Source: Planctomycetota bacterium | Lineage (GTDB): Bacteria; Planctomycetota; Planctomycetia; Isosphaerales; Isosphaeraceae | Assembly: GCA_021777685.1 (NCBI GenBank) | Contig: JAJYDH010000040.1 | Coordinates: 1 to 20,922 of the forward strand | Reading direction: 5' to 3' | DNA: 20,922 bases | Shown here: positions 7,472 to 14,949 of the stretch, one piece after another | Layout of the letters: every line of letters begins with the position of its first letter | How positions within the stretch are numbered: the first letter of the stretch is position 1 | Notes under the pieces: generated by a model | Database searches by the model: none | What the model saw: the letters and a program-made list of their open reading frames with translations, nothing else | What the model was told of the DNA's origin: nothing | Position numbers and translations under genes: made by a program

Positions 7472-7682
7472 CAGTCAGCGGGTAGCGGGTAGTCATAGAA
7501 GAGGGGAACTTGGTCGGATCTATCAGAAGGCGATTCTGATTCTGTCCTTTCTACCCACTACCCGCTGAGAGGCTATCCGGAAAGGTCTCGCGGCCCGGAA
7601 ACGGGGACGGGCACCTCCGCCGCGCTCCGGAGCCAGTCCCCATTCCGCACCCTTACCGGATAGCCTCTGACTGCTACCCGCT
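7463..7682. repeat. Nested inverted repeats, MITE-like
   Basis: Three pairings fill the space between the kamA operon and EF-P. The outer arms are 16 bp and perfect (7463-7478 with 7667-7682). A second pair is 15/16 matched (7477-7492 with 7551-7566) and encloses a small ATCAGAA/TTCTGAT stem. A third is perfect over 13 bp (7568-7580 with 7656-7668), enclosing a further imperfect pairing of CGGAAACGGGGAC and GTCCCCATTCCG. The element starts over the last codons of the fusion gene and ends 5 bp before the EF-P stop. It may act as a bidirectional terminator between convergent genes and probably represents one or two dispersed MITE-like units. Confidence 0.75.
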
Positions 7683-7687
7683 ACCTG

Positions 7688-8248
7688 TTACTTGACCCGT
7701 TCGACGTACTCGCCCGTCCGCGTGTCGATCCGGATCTTCTCGCCGGGCCCGACGAAGGGGGGGACCGTGACCTTGAGGCCGGTCTCCAGGGTCGCTTCCT
7801 TGTACTGGTTGGTGGCGGTCGCGCCCTTGATCGACGGGGGCGTGTCGACGACGGTCAGGTCGATCGACGCGGGCACTTCGATCGAGACCGGCTTGTCGGC
7901 GACGTGCATCACCATCACCTTGCTGTTGGGCAGCAGGTACTGCATGGCGGTGCCGAGGATCTCGGGCGTGAAGCTGATCTGGTCGTAGGTCTCGGTGTCC
8001 ATGAAGACGTGCTCGTCGCCCTGGGAATACAGGTACTCGTATTCCTTGGTCTCGACGTAGGGCACCTCGATCTGGTCGACCGACCGGAGGCGCTTGTCGA
8101 TCAGCGAGCCGCTGTTCATGTTGCGGAGCTTGGTCTGCACCATCGCTCGGAGGTTGCCGGGGGTGTGATGGGCGAAGTCGACCACGACGAAGTTCACCCC
8201 TTCCATCGTGATCACCATCCCTCGGCGGATGTCGGTGGCCTTGATCAT
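7688..8248 (-). CDS. efp: Translation elongation factor P, with Asn at the modification position
   Basis: A 186-residue EF-P, which enters the ribosomal E site and relieves stalling at polyproline. The three-domain layout is complete: KOW-like N-terminal domain (MIKATDIRRGMVI), OB domain II, and a C-terminal domain ending GEKIRIDTRTGEYVERVK. At the loop tip the sequence is HTPGNLRAMVQ, so Asn32 sits where E. coli has the beta-lysylated Lys34 and EarP-type EF-Ps have Arg. Of two adjacent ATGs, the one at 8248 gives the usual length; 8251 is equally possible, and a GTG at 8314 would add an atypical 22-residue extension. It is transcribed toward the kamA operon from the opposite strand. It is probably unmodified, or modified by an unknown route, at this residue. 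Confidence 0.95.
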   Translation of the reverse strand: MIKATDIRRGMVITMEGVNFVVVDFAHHTPGNLRAMVQTKLRNMNSGSLIDKRLRSVDQIEVPYVETKEYEYLYSQGDEHVFMDTETYDQISFTPEILGTAMQYLLPNSKVMVMHVADKPVSIEVPASIDLTVVDTPPSIKGATATNQYKEATLETGLKVTVPPFVGPGEKIRIDTRTGEYVERVK

Positions 8249-8388
8249 CATGGCGTCAAACGTTGCCCCCGGAAAAACTGAGCGGAAACCTCTCGAATGG
8301 GTCGGGAGAGACACCTTGCGACACTAACCGAACCCAGATGGATTGACCAGACCATTTAGTCTTGCGAGCTTTTAGCGGTCAGCCTTCA

Positions 8389-8490
8389 GCGGTCAGCAAT
8401 ACTATCGCGGAATTCACGCTCGGATTATCAGCGTTTTTCCGGCCGAAAGCCGACCGCTGACCGCTTTCCGATCAATCCGTCACCTTGACC
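8389..8490. repeat. 102-bp dispersed repeat, copy A
   Basis: It aligns without gaps to 9789-9890, exactly 1400 bp away in the same orientation; by hand count 81 of 102 positions match. Two blocks are identical: 8425-8444 and 8472-8490. Copy A also has terminal inverted arms AGCGGTCAGC (8388-8397) and GCTGACCGCT (8456-8465). Its last 19 bp equal the end of the O-methyltransferase coding sequence, so the minus strand here reads VKVTD-stop, although no methyltransferase precedes it. Confidence 0.75.
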
Positions 8491-8551
8491 GGCTTCGGTC
8501 GCGTAGGGGAAGCTGTGCGTCCCGATCTCCGATCGTTGACCCGGGGTCGCC

Positions 8552-8568
8552 GGGACGCGGAGCGTCCC
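8552..8568 (-). terminator. Possible terminator hairpin after the PEP-CTERM gene
   Basis: GGGACGC (8552-8558) and GCGTCCC (8562-8568) form a perfect 7-bp stem with a 3-nt loop, about 95 bp past the PEP-CTERM stop codon. There is no T-tract, so termination is only a suggestion. Confidence 0.3.
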
Positions 8569-8660
8569 CGACGGGGCTCGGACGATCCTTGGGGCTCGAT
8601 CGTGGAGATTTGGGCCCCGAAGCCGGGATATTGACCATCCGTCCATCGCAGCCGATTTCG

Positions 8661-9647
8661 TTATCCTCGCCGCCGAGACAGCACGACCAGGCTGGCCAGT
8701 CCGAATGCAAGCAATGCGAGGCTGGTCGGCTCGGGGACCGTCGCGAGGGGCGCCGAGTCGAGGATAATCGGCCCTTCCAACGCGTAGGGCGAGGGGACGG
8801 CCAGCGGAATGGTCCCGTTCAGCGAACCGGACATCGAATTGAAATCCAGCAGCTCGGAATTCCTCGTGTTCGACCCGAACAAATCGCCATTCGACCCGAA
8901 CGCCAGCCCCGCCGAGGACTGGGACGGCAACTGCGTTGAAAATGTGGTCTCATTCAAGGTGGATGAATTGATCTGATAAATATGACCATCGCCGTCGGAG
9001 AAATAGACGTTCCCGTCGGGGCCGGTGAGCATGGACGAAGGCCCGAGCGATAATGTCGAATTCGAGGTGATGGACTTGATGAAGGCGCCGGTGGTCGCGT
9101 TGAACACCTGGACATTGTCCTGGTTGATGTCGGTCGTGAAGATCATCCCATTCGCCACGGCGATGTTCTGGAAGATGTAACTCGCCGGTTGGGACACCAG
9201 GACGCTCGAGGAGTTCGTCATCAGGTTCGTTTGATAGATGTAATTCGTGTCGGTGGTAAAATCAAAATAGGATGTCAGGAGGTTGCCATTCGCGGCGAAG
9301 GCGAAGGAGCCGGAATTTATGGATAGGGTTCGGAAATTGTCGATCAACGCCCCGGTCTTCGGGTTGAATTCGAAGAAGCCGTAGCCGCTGATATTGCTCG
9401 TGTCGACATAAAGATTGCCGTCGGGGCCGATGGTCATCTGGTCGACGAAGTTGACGCCGCTGCCGAAAGACGCGAACGTCCCCTGGAGGGCGCCGCTCGA
9501 ATTGAACGCGAAGATGCTCGTGGGCTGTCCGCCGAAGACACTGGCGGTGTCTCCGGAGGCCAGGAAATCGCCCGAGAAGTCCCCGAATGACGGGCAGGCG
9601 ACGGTCGCCACGAGCAATCCCGAGACCGTGATGAGGCGAAAAAGCAT
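8661..9647 (-). CDS. Secreted PEP-CTERM protein with beta-propeller-like repeats
   Basis: A 328-residue exported protein. Residues 1-~22 are a signal peptide (MLFRLITVSGLLVATVACPSFG). The C-terminus is a textbook PEP-CTERM sorting signal: VPEPTS, a hydrophobic segment, then RRRG, which exosortase would recognise and process. The middle is Ser/Thr/Asn-rich, with recurring blade-like motifs such as GPDGNLYVDTS, GPDGNVYFSDGDGHIYQI and GSNGDLFGSN, suggesting an NHL/SMP-30-like propeller. The ATG at 9647 has AAGGA 8 nt upstream. Its sequence is clearly less GC-rich than its neighbours, as is common for secreted, rapidly evolving planctomycete proteins. Its function is unknown; a surface or extracellular-matrix role is likely. 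No exosortase gene is in the window. Confidence 0.9.
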   Translation of the reverse strand: MLFRLITVSGLLVATVACPSFGDFSGDFLASGDTASVFGGQPTSIFAFNSSGALQGTFASFGSGVNFVDQMTIGPDGNLYVDTSNISGYGFFEFNPKTGALIDNFRTLSINSGSFAFAANGNLLTSYFDFTTDTNYIYQTNLMTNSSSVLVSQPASYIFQNIAVANGMIFTTDINQDNVQVFNATTGAFIKSITSNSTLSLGPSSMLTGPDGNVYFSDGDGHIYQINSSTLNETTFSTQLPSQSSAGLAFGSNGDLFGSNTRNSELLDFNSMSGSLNGTIPLAVPSPYALEGPIILDSAPLATVPEPTSLALLAFGLASLVVLSRRRG

Positions 9648-9697
9648 GGGTTAAATCCTTGAGGTCGGACCAAGATGATGATTTGCGATATCCCCTA

Positions 9698-9709
9698 ATT
9701 ATCCGGATT
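9698..9709 (-). promoter_or_regulatory. AATCCGGATAAT motif upstream of the PEP-CTERM gene
   Basis: On the minus strand AATCCGGATAAT lies about 50 nt before the ATG. The same 12-mer lies about 42 nt before the GH13 amylase start (20093-20104). The core ATCCGGAT is palindromic and the trailing GATAAT could serve as a -10 box. It could be a promoter, an operator, or chance. Confidence 0.35.
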
Positions 9710-9788
9710 CCGGTGGTGTCATTGCATCTTTGTCTTCGCCACACGCGGTGTCAATCCGCTTTTCCCGCCGGCGCGAAACTCGCTGTCG

Positions 9789-9890
9789 GCGGTCGGCAAT
9801 TCTATCGTGGATTCGGCCCGCGATTTATCAGCGTTTTTCCGGCCAGCCGCCGAAAGCTGGCCGCTTCCCATTCAATCCGTCACCTTGACC
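9789..9890. repeat. 102-bp dispersed repeat, copy B
   Basis: Partner of the copy at 8389-8490 (81 of 102 positions match by hand count). It lies upstream of the PEP-CTERM gene and its last 19 bp overlap the final six codons of the O-methyltransferase gene. The internal arms are less symmetrical than in copy A. Confidence 0.75.
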
Positions 9891-10930
9891 GCCGGCAGGA
9901 CGCCGCAGTGGATCAGCGTTGGGATGATCTCGCCGGGGACGAGCCCCGCGTCCTTGAGCCAGGCCCGGTATTCCCGGGCGGAGTAGGCCCGGCCCTCGGT
10001 GAGTCGGAACAGCGAGGCGGAATACAGGGCGACCGGCAGCGGGCCGTCGAGGGCGTCGTTGAGGAAGACGTCGTGGACCAGGAGCCGGCCGCCGGGTCGG
10101 AGGGCCGCGGCGCACCGCGAGACGATCACCCAGCAGTCGGCGATGTCCCAGTCGTGCAGGACGTTCGAGAGCAGGATCGCGTCGGCCCCCTCGGGCACGG
10201 GGTCCTTGAACATGTCCCCGGCGCGGGCCTCCAGCCGGTCGGCCACGCCGTAAGCCTCGGCCATCTCGACGGCGACCTTCAGCACCTCGGGCCGGTCCCA
10301 GACGATCGCGCGGAGGTCGGGGTGGCGGAGGAGCCAGGCGATGCTGTAGATCCCCGTGCCCCCGGCGACATCGAGCAGGAGCCGGGCGCCGTCGAGCGGG
10401 CACTTCTCCGCCAGCACGGGCGCCACGTTCTTCGCCCGCCCGGCCAGGGCCATCGTCAAGGACCGCGCCGACGCCTCCGACTCCATCGCCGACTCGATCC
10501 CCTCCTTGTAGATGAACGCCGCGCCGTCCTCGTCATTCGACGAGCCGGCCGGCCGGTTGGTCCGGAGCCGTTGGACCATCTCGACCACCCCCGGCGACTC
10601 GCTCGCCAGCCCGACGTAGCCGCCGACGTCGAAATAGGCCCCGGGCGTGAGGTGGTCGCGGGCCAACTCGGTCAGGCCGACCCGCCCCTCCTCGTCGTCG
10701 GCGAGCAGCCCGAAGGCTCGGAGGGCGGTGATCAGCACGACCGCCGGCCGCTCGGCCAGGCCGAGGTCGCGCCGAAGCTCGTCGAACGCCATCGGGCCGC
10801 GCGCCAGCCGCTCGAAGACCCGGAAATGGGCCACCGCCGCCGTCAGCAGCTCGGTCCCGTGGTTGCCCCGGAAGACCTCGAAGATCGAGGTCGGGTCGAG
10901 CATCGGCGAGACCATCGGAGGGTGCGTCAT
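9872..10930 (-). CDS. SAM-dependent O-methyltransferase (COMT/acetylserotonin-type, Methyltransf_2)
   Basis: A 352-residue class I SAM methyltransferase with the plan of small-molecule O-methyltransferases. The N-terminal helical dimerisation/winged-helix domain covers about residues 10-105 (TELLTAAVAHFRVFERLARGP). The SAM site is LLLDVAGGTGIYS, followed by WDRPEVL, and the catalytic-base motif is SNVLHDWDIADCW. The methyl acceptor is probably a hydroxyl on a phenolic or polyketide-like compound, but neighbours give no clue. The open frame extends to a TTG at 10975, but those 15 codons run into the hairpin repeat, so the ATG at 10930 is chosen; no strong Shine-Dalgarno is visible. The last six codons lie inside repeat copy B. 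Confidence 0.88.
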   Translation of the reverse strand: MTHPPMVSPMLDPTSIFEVFRGNHGTELLTAAVAHFRVFERLARGPMAFDELRRDLGLAERPAVVLITALRAFGLLADDEEGRVGLTELARDHLTPGAYFDVGGYVGLASESPGVVEMVQRLRTNRPAGSSNDEDGAAFIYKEGIESAMESEASARSLTMALAGRAKNVAPVLAEKCPLDGARLLLDVAGGTGIYSIAWLLRHPDLRAIVWDRPEVLKVAVEMAEAYGVADRLEARAGDMFKDPVPEGADAILLSNVLHDWDIADCWVIVSRCAAALRPGGRLLVHDVFLNDALDGPLPVALYSASLFRLTEGRAYSAREYRAWLKDAGLVPGEIIPTLIHCGVLPAVKVTD

Positions 10931-10962
10931 GGTGGGTGATCCAGGGTGGAAGAAAGAAGACG

Positions 10963-11092
10963 ATTGAACCGCCAAGACGCCAAGAGAGCCAAGGAAAGAG
11001 AGAGAGAAAGTGAAGGGGAGGATTCGAGAAAAATCCCTCCCTCTTCCTGCCTCTATCTTACCTTGGCTCTCTTGGCGTCTTGGCGGTTCAAT
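10963..11092. repeat. 130-bp near-palindrome with 32-bp perfect arms
   Basis: Positions 10963-10994 and 11061-11092 are perfect reverse complements over 32 bp. The arms contain the pattern AACCGCCAAGACGCCAAGAG, a type of dispersed repeat found in many bacterial genomes. The 66-bp middle continues the pairing imperfectly: a purine-rich left half (GAGAGAGAGAAAG) faces a pyrimidine-rich right half. The element lies between the stop of the heme-binding protein gene (11096) and the start of the O-methyltransferase (10930), and may terminate or attenuate transcription between them. Confidence 0.85.
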
Positions 11093-11095
11093 TCT

Positions 11096-14000
11096 TCAAT
11101 TTCTGGGCGTCCGGACCTCGACCGGCTCGGGCGAGGCGATCTCGAACGAGGCGCGGGCGTCCCCCTGGCCGGTCCCGTCCAGGGCGATGATCATCAGGTT
11201 CCAGCCCGGCTTGAGCGGGAGCCGGGCGAGGTCGGGGAGCGGCGCCAGGCAGCCGACGGCCGGGCGGTCGAAGGCGTGTTCGAGGCTTGATGGGTCGCGC
11301 TCGGGCCGGTCGGCCACCTTCGCCCCGTTCAGGTAGACCCGGGTCGAGCCCTCGGCGGCGTACCGGAGCGCGGCGGACTGCTCGCCGGCCGACCGGACCT
11401 GGACCGCGAGGAAGACGCGGGACGGCCTGGCGCCCAGCTCCCCCCGGAGGTTGAAGGTGCCCGAGGCGGTCGATTCCAGCGGGGTCCAGCGGACCTGCGC
11501 ACCGTCCAGGCCGGCCGAGGGCCTCGCCAGGTCGACCCGGTCGAGCGGGAGCCGGAGCCGGTCCGCCCCGAGGGCGAACGGGCCGATCGCCAGCGCCCGG
11601 TCGACCTTCGTCGGCCCGTTCTTGAGCGACCCCTGCGCGGGCTTGCTCTGGAGGAAGGCCACGACGTCGGCGATCTCGGCCGGAGTGAGCCCGAGGGAGA
11701 CCGTCGCCGGCATGGCCGAGGTCTTCGAATCCCGCCGGGCCACCGTCCGGACCACCCCTCGGCCCTCGCCCTGGGCGGTCCTGGGGGGCTCGGACCGCTC
11801 GCTGATGGTCTTCGAGGGGTCGAGGATCGACTCGATCAGGTGCTTCGCCGACGGCGCCGGGGTGCCCAGCGTCAGAGATGGGCCGTTCGACCGTCCGCGA
11901 CCTTCGACCTGGTGGCAGGTCGAGCACCGGCTGGACTCCCGGAAGAAGACGCCGAGCCCGGACCAGGCGTCGGCCCCCTTGGCGAGCCGGGCGTCGATGT
12001 CGGCCGGATCGACCGCGCCGGTCCCCCTGGTGGCGTCCTCCTCGATCGAGGCGAGGAGCTTGCGGGCCTCGGCCCCGTCCTGCTTCCGGAGCGACCCGAG
12101 GACCGCCGGCAAATCGGCCCGGCCAAGCGTCCGGGCCAGGAACGCCTTGCCGAGGGCGAGGGCGGTCGCGGGCGACTCGCCGAGGATCCGCACGGCCTGG
12201 GCGCGGAGGGCGGGGTCGGGGCCGGAGAGCGCCGACTCCAGCGCGGGCTGCGCCCTGGCACGGTCGGCGTCGGCCATCGACCGGAGCGCGGCCCGGCGGA
12301 CGGCGGGGTCCTCGGAGGCCAGGTAGAGGGATTCGAGCGGGGCGAACGCCCGGGGGCCGGCGGTCCGGAGCGCCCGGACGATCGCCAGCCGCTCGGCGTC
12401 GGAGGTGGACTTCAGGTCGAGCCGCTCGATTAGCTTCTCCGTCGCCCCCGGCGGCCGGGACCTGGCGGCGATCTGGGTCGCGGCCAGGCGGACCGACTCG
12501 TCCTCGTCGTCGAGCAGCCCGAGCACCAGCGCCGAGGCGGGATTTCCGGCGAGCCGGCAGGCGTCGAGGGCGGCGACCTTCACGGCCGGGTCGACCTCCG
12601 AATGCCTGGCGACCCACTCGGCCAGCCCCTGCGTGGGCATCGGGATGTCGAGCGGGATGTCCTTGTACTGGCGGACCAGCGCCAGACGCTCGGGGCCGGT
12701 CAGGTCGGGGACCTTGACCAGGCCGGCGAGCTGGTCGGCCGCGTGCGCCGAGCGGAGGCTCGCGAAGTAGGCGACGGCCCATTCCCGCTCGGTCCCCCGG
12801 CGGGTCCGGGCGGCCAGCGCGACCTCCTCGACCCCCATGTCGCCCAGGCGTTCGAGCGCCCTGACGAAGGCGTCGCGGGCGGGCGGGTCGGCCTGCGGGT
12901 GGGCGTAGAGCCAGCGGAGCAGGACGGCCGCCGTCTGCTGAGGGCGGGGCTCGGCATGACGGCCGAGGGCCAGGGCCAGCTCGCGGGCCACTCGCGGGTC
13001 GGGGTCGTCGAGCCGGGCGATCAGCTTGGGGACGAGCCGGGGCTGGGCCGCCTTCGGCTCCCACGCCAGGGCCTGCGCCGCCAGGCGACGGACCTCGGGC
13101 TGGGGGTCGGTCAGGAGCGCGACCATCGCCCCCTCGACCTGGTCGCTCCAGAACTGCCGGGCCCCCTGGATGCCGAGGAGCCGGGCATGGAGCGCCCCCG
13201 CCGGGTTCCCCGCCCAGGCCAGGCAGGGCGTGACGGCCTTCGGGCCGCGGTCGAGCAGCTCGCGGAGGGCCCGGTCGGCCTCGGCGAAGTCGGCCGAGGC
13301 CATGTGCTCGAAGACGAGCTGGTCGTCGGTCGCCTGGCTGAGCCGCTTCCAGTCGTTGGCCTTGGGCTTGGTGGGCGAGGGCGAGGCGGGTTCGCCCTCC
13401 CAGGTGATCCGGTAGAGCCGGCCGGCCTTGCCCTCGCCCCAGGGAGGGCCGTCGGCGGGGGCGGTCCCGCGCCGGTCGAGGACGTAGATCGCCCCGTCGG
13501 CGCCGACGGCCGCCTGGCAAGGGCGGAACTGGTCGTCGTCGGCCGAGAGGACGGTCGTCTCCCCCTTGAAGGCATACGATCCGCCCTTCGGCTCGACCTG
13601 GAACGCTCGGACGGCCCGCCGCGAGGCGTCGGGCCCGATCAGGGTGCCCCGGAGGGCCTCCGGGAAGGCGGTCCCGTTGTAGACGACCAGCCCCGAGGGC
13701 GCCCCCCGGCCGAGCCTGGCCACGCCCGGGAGCTTGCCGGGCCGCTCGCCGTTGACGGCCGCGCGGTCGAAGTCGGCCGGGCCGCTCGGGAGGCCCGGGC
13801 GGAGCCTCCAGCCGTAGTCGCCCTCCTCGGCCACGCCGATCAGGCGGACGCCCTGGAAGTTCGAGCCGTCGTCGTCGCCGCCGTCGAGCAGGAACGGGGC
13901 GAACGAGCCGTCGAAGGCCAGGCCGCGATACGGGTTCCGGAGGCCCATCGAGACGAGGTGCATGTTCGACCCGTCGACCCGGCAGCGGACCACCCCGCCG

Positions 14001-14674
14001 GTCCTGGAGAGCGTGACCCGCGAGCCGTCCGAGCCGACGACGTGGCTGTCGTTGTCGCCGACGGTCAGGTAGAGCCAGCCGTCGGCGCCGAGGGTGATCC
14101 CGCTCAGCCCTCGGCGGTCGACCGCCGCGAAGCCGTCGGCGAGGACCGACCGCGACTCGAACTTGCCGTCGCCGTCCTGGTCGGCCCACTTCTCCAGCCG
14201 GCCGACGCAGGCCAGGATCAGGCTATCCTTGTAGGGGAGGATCGAGGTCGGCATCTCGCAGCCGTCGACCACGACCTCGGCCGACTCGTAGACGCCGTCG
14301 CCGTCGAGGTCCCCGAGCCGCTTGACCGAGTCGAGCGTCCCCTTGCGACTCCGGCGGACGCGGGTCGAGCCGCCCTCGGGGAGGGCCAGGGTGTCCCAGG
14401 TCTCGACGATCCGGTCGGCCGGCTTCCACTCGGCGACGTAGAGGTTGCCGAGGTCGTCGAAGGCCATCGCGGCCGGGTCGACGAGGGTCGGCTCGGCGGC
14501 GGCGACCCGGACCTTGAACCCCTCGGGGGCGTGATACCCCCTGAGCCGGGCGTCGGCCCGGCCGAGGTCGACCGGCCCCTCCTTGCCCTCGGCGGAGCCG
14601 GCCCGCGCCGGGCCCGGGGCGGCCAGGGCGAGGGCGAGGGCCGAGGCGAGGATCGCGACGAATCTCCTGCTCAT
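11096..14674 (-). CDS. PVC-type heme-binding CxxCH protein (membrane-bound dehydrogenase-like)
   Basis: A secreted protein of 1192 residues. Residues 1-~25 are a signal peptide (MSRRFVAILASALALALA). An N-terminal sorbosone/glucose-dehydrogenase-like propeller follows (GFKVRVAAAEPTLVDPAAMAFDDLGNLYVAEW type motifs), then HEAT-like helical repeats in the middle third, then a c-type heme domain with CSTCH at about residues 917-921, and a C-terminal beta-sandwich resembling carbohydrate-binding or PA14-type domains. This architecture is characteristic of Planctomycetes and Verrucomicrobia and is thought to oxidise sugars or polyols in the periplasm. The start at 14674 is set by the signal peptide; the frame extends to 14755 without support. 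Between DPSKTISE and SKTSAMP only ~20 residues remain where I expect ~45, so the heme domain looks internally shortened. The gene is divergent from cysE. Confidence 0.9.
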   Translation of the reverse strand: MSRRFVAILASALALALAAPGPARAGSAEGKEGPVDLGRADARLRGYHAPEGFKVRVAAAEPTLVDPAAMAFDDLGNLYVAEWKPADRIVETWDTLALPEGGSTRVRRSRKGTLDSVKRLGDLDGDGVYESAEVVVDGCEMPTSILPYKDSLILACVGRLEKWADQDGDGKFESRSVLADGFAAVDRRGLSGITLGADGWLYLTVGDNDSHVVGSDGSRVTLSRTGGVVRCRVDGSNMHLVSMGLRNPYRGLAFDGSFAPFLLDGGDDDGSNFQGVRLIGVAEEGDYGWRLRPGLPSGPADFDRAAVNGERPGKLPGVARLGRGAPSGLVVYNGTAFPEALRGTLIGPDASRRAVRAFQVEPKGGSYAFKGETTVLSADDDQFRPCQAAVGADGAIYVLDRRGTAPADGPPWGEGKAGRLYRITWEGEPASPSPTKPKANDWKRLSQATDDQLVFEHMASADFAEADRALRELLDRGPKAVTPCLAWAGNPAGALHARLLGIQGARQFWSDQVEGAMVALLTDPQPEVRRLAAQALAWEPKAAQPRLVPKLIARLDDPDPRVARELALALGRHAEPRPQQTAAVLLRWLYAHPQADPPARDAFVRALERLGDMGVEEVALAARTRRGTEREWAVAYFASLRSAHAADQLAGLVKVPDLTGPERLALVRQYKDIPLDIPMPTQGLAEWVARHSEVDPAVKVAALDACRLAGNPASALVLGLLDDEDESVRLAATQIAARSRPPGATEKLIERLDLKSTSDAERLAIVRALRTAGPRAFAPLESLYLASEDPAVRRAALRSMADADRARAQPALESALSGPDPALRAQAVRILGESPATALALGKAFLARTLGRADLPAVLGSLRKQDGAEARKLLASIEEDATRGTGAVDPADIDARLAKGADAWSGLGVFFRESSRCSTCHQVEGRGRSNGPSLTLGTPAPSAKHLIESILDPSKTISERSEPPRTAQGEGRGVVRTVARRDSKTSAMPATVSLGLTPAEIADVVAFLQSKPAQGSLKNGPTKVDRALAIGPFALGADRLRLPLDRVDLARPSAGLDGAQVRWTPLESTASGTFNLRGELGARPSRVFLAVQVRSAGEQSAALRYAAEGSTRVYLNGAKVADRPERDPSSLEHAFDRPAVGCLAPLPDLARLPLKPGWNLMIIALDGTGQGDARASFEIASPEPVEVRTPRN

Positions 14675-14727
14675 GGTCGATCTCGCGAGTATCCGAAGGG
14701 GGTCCCGGGCCGGACGGGCGCGGGCGT

Positions 14728-14755
14728 ATCCTAGCAAACGCCGGGGATCGCACAA
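14728..14755 (-). promoter_or_regulatory. Candidate promoter for the heme-binding protein gene
   Basis: On the minus strand TTGTGC (14750-14755) and TAGGAT (14728-14733) are 16 bp apart, giving a leader of about 45 nt to the ATG at 14674. Matches to consensus are moderate (3/6 and 4/6). Confidence 0.4.
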
Positions 14756-14815
14756 GTCCGGCCGAGGGCCGGGGATTGGGCGAGCCTCCGGTGGGGCCGA
14801 TGCCGCCGGCCGCGA

Positions 14816-14844
14816 TTGACCGTCGCGTCGTCAATTCCTAGAAT
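14816..14844 (+). promoter_or_regulatory. Candidate sigma70-type promoter for cysE
   Basis: TTGACC (14816-14821) and TAGAAT (14839-14844) are exactly 17 bp apart and each matches consensus at 5/6 positions. It is the best promoter-like site in the window. Transcription would start near 14851, about 100 nt before the chosen cysE ATG. Confidence 0.6.
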
Positions 14845-14949
14845 CGACCGAAACCGCCGGGACATTCAGGAATGACCTTTCCGATCCTCCGGGCGAGGCC
14901 GGGTCGGACGTCCAGCCGCCCACTTTTTCGCCAGGAGCGTCGACCGAGG

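Larger units (their letters stand above)
8249..8660. other. Intergenic region upstream of efp with repeat copy A
   Basis: This 412-bp gap holds the efp leader (8249-8370), two direct copies of AGCGGTCAGC (8374-8383, 8388-8397), repeat copy A (8389-8490), and a hairpin at 8552-8568. Frames across 8428-8710 are open but overlap the PEP-CTERM gene or the repeat and show no protein-like features. No convincing efp promoter was identified. Confidence 0.55.

Noticed and set aside
7463..7682. CRISPR-like array
   Set aside because: The repeats are inverted and unevenly spaced, there are no similar-length spacers, and there are no cas genes.
8428..8710. Two short minus-strand frames between efp and the PEP-CTERM gene
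   Set aside because: They overlap repeat copy A or the PEP-CTERM 3' end and show no protein-like features or convincing ribosome-binding site.
12602..14734. 710-codon plus-strand frame opposite the heme-binding protein
   Set aside because: Composition and lack of motifs mark it as the antisense shadow of the real gene, which has a signal peptide and CxxCH.
14872..14949. Upstream in-frame start for cysE at 14872
   Set aside because: The 26-residue extension is Arg-rich without family similarity and has no correctly spaced Shine-Dalgarno; 14950 matches the usual N-terminus.
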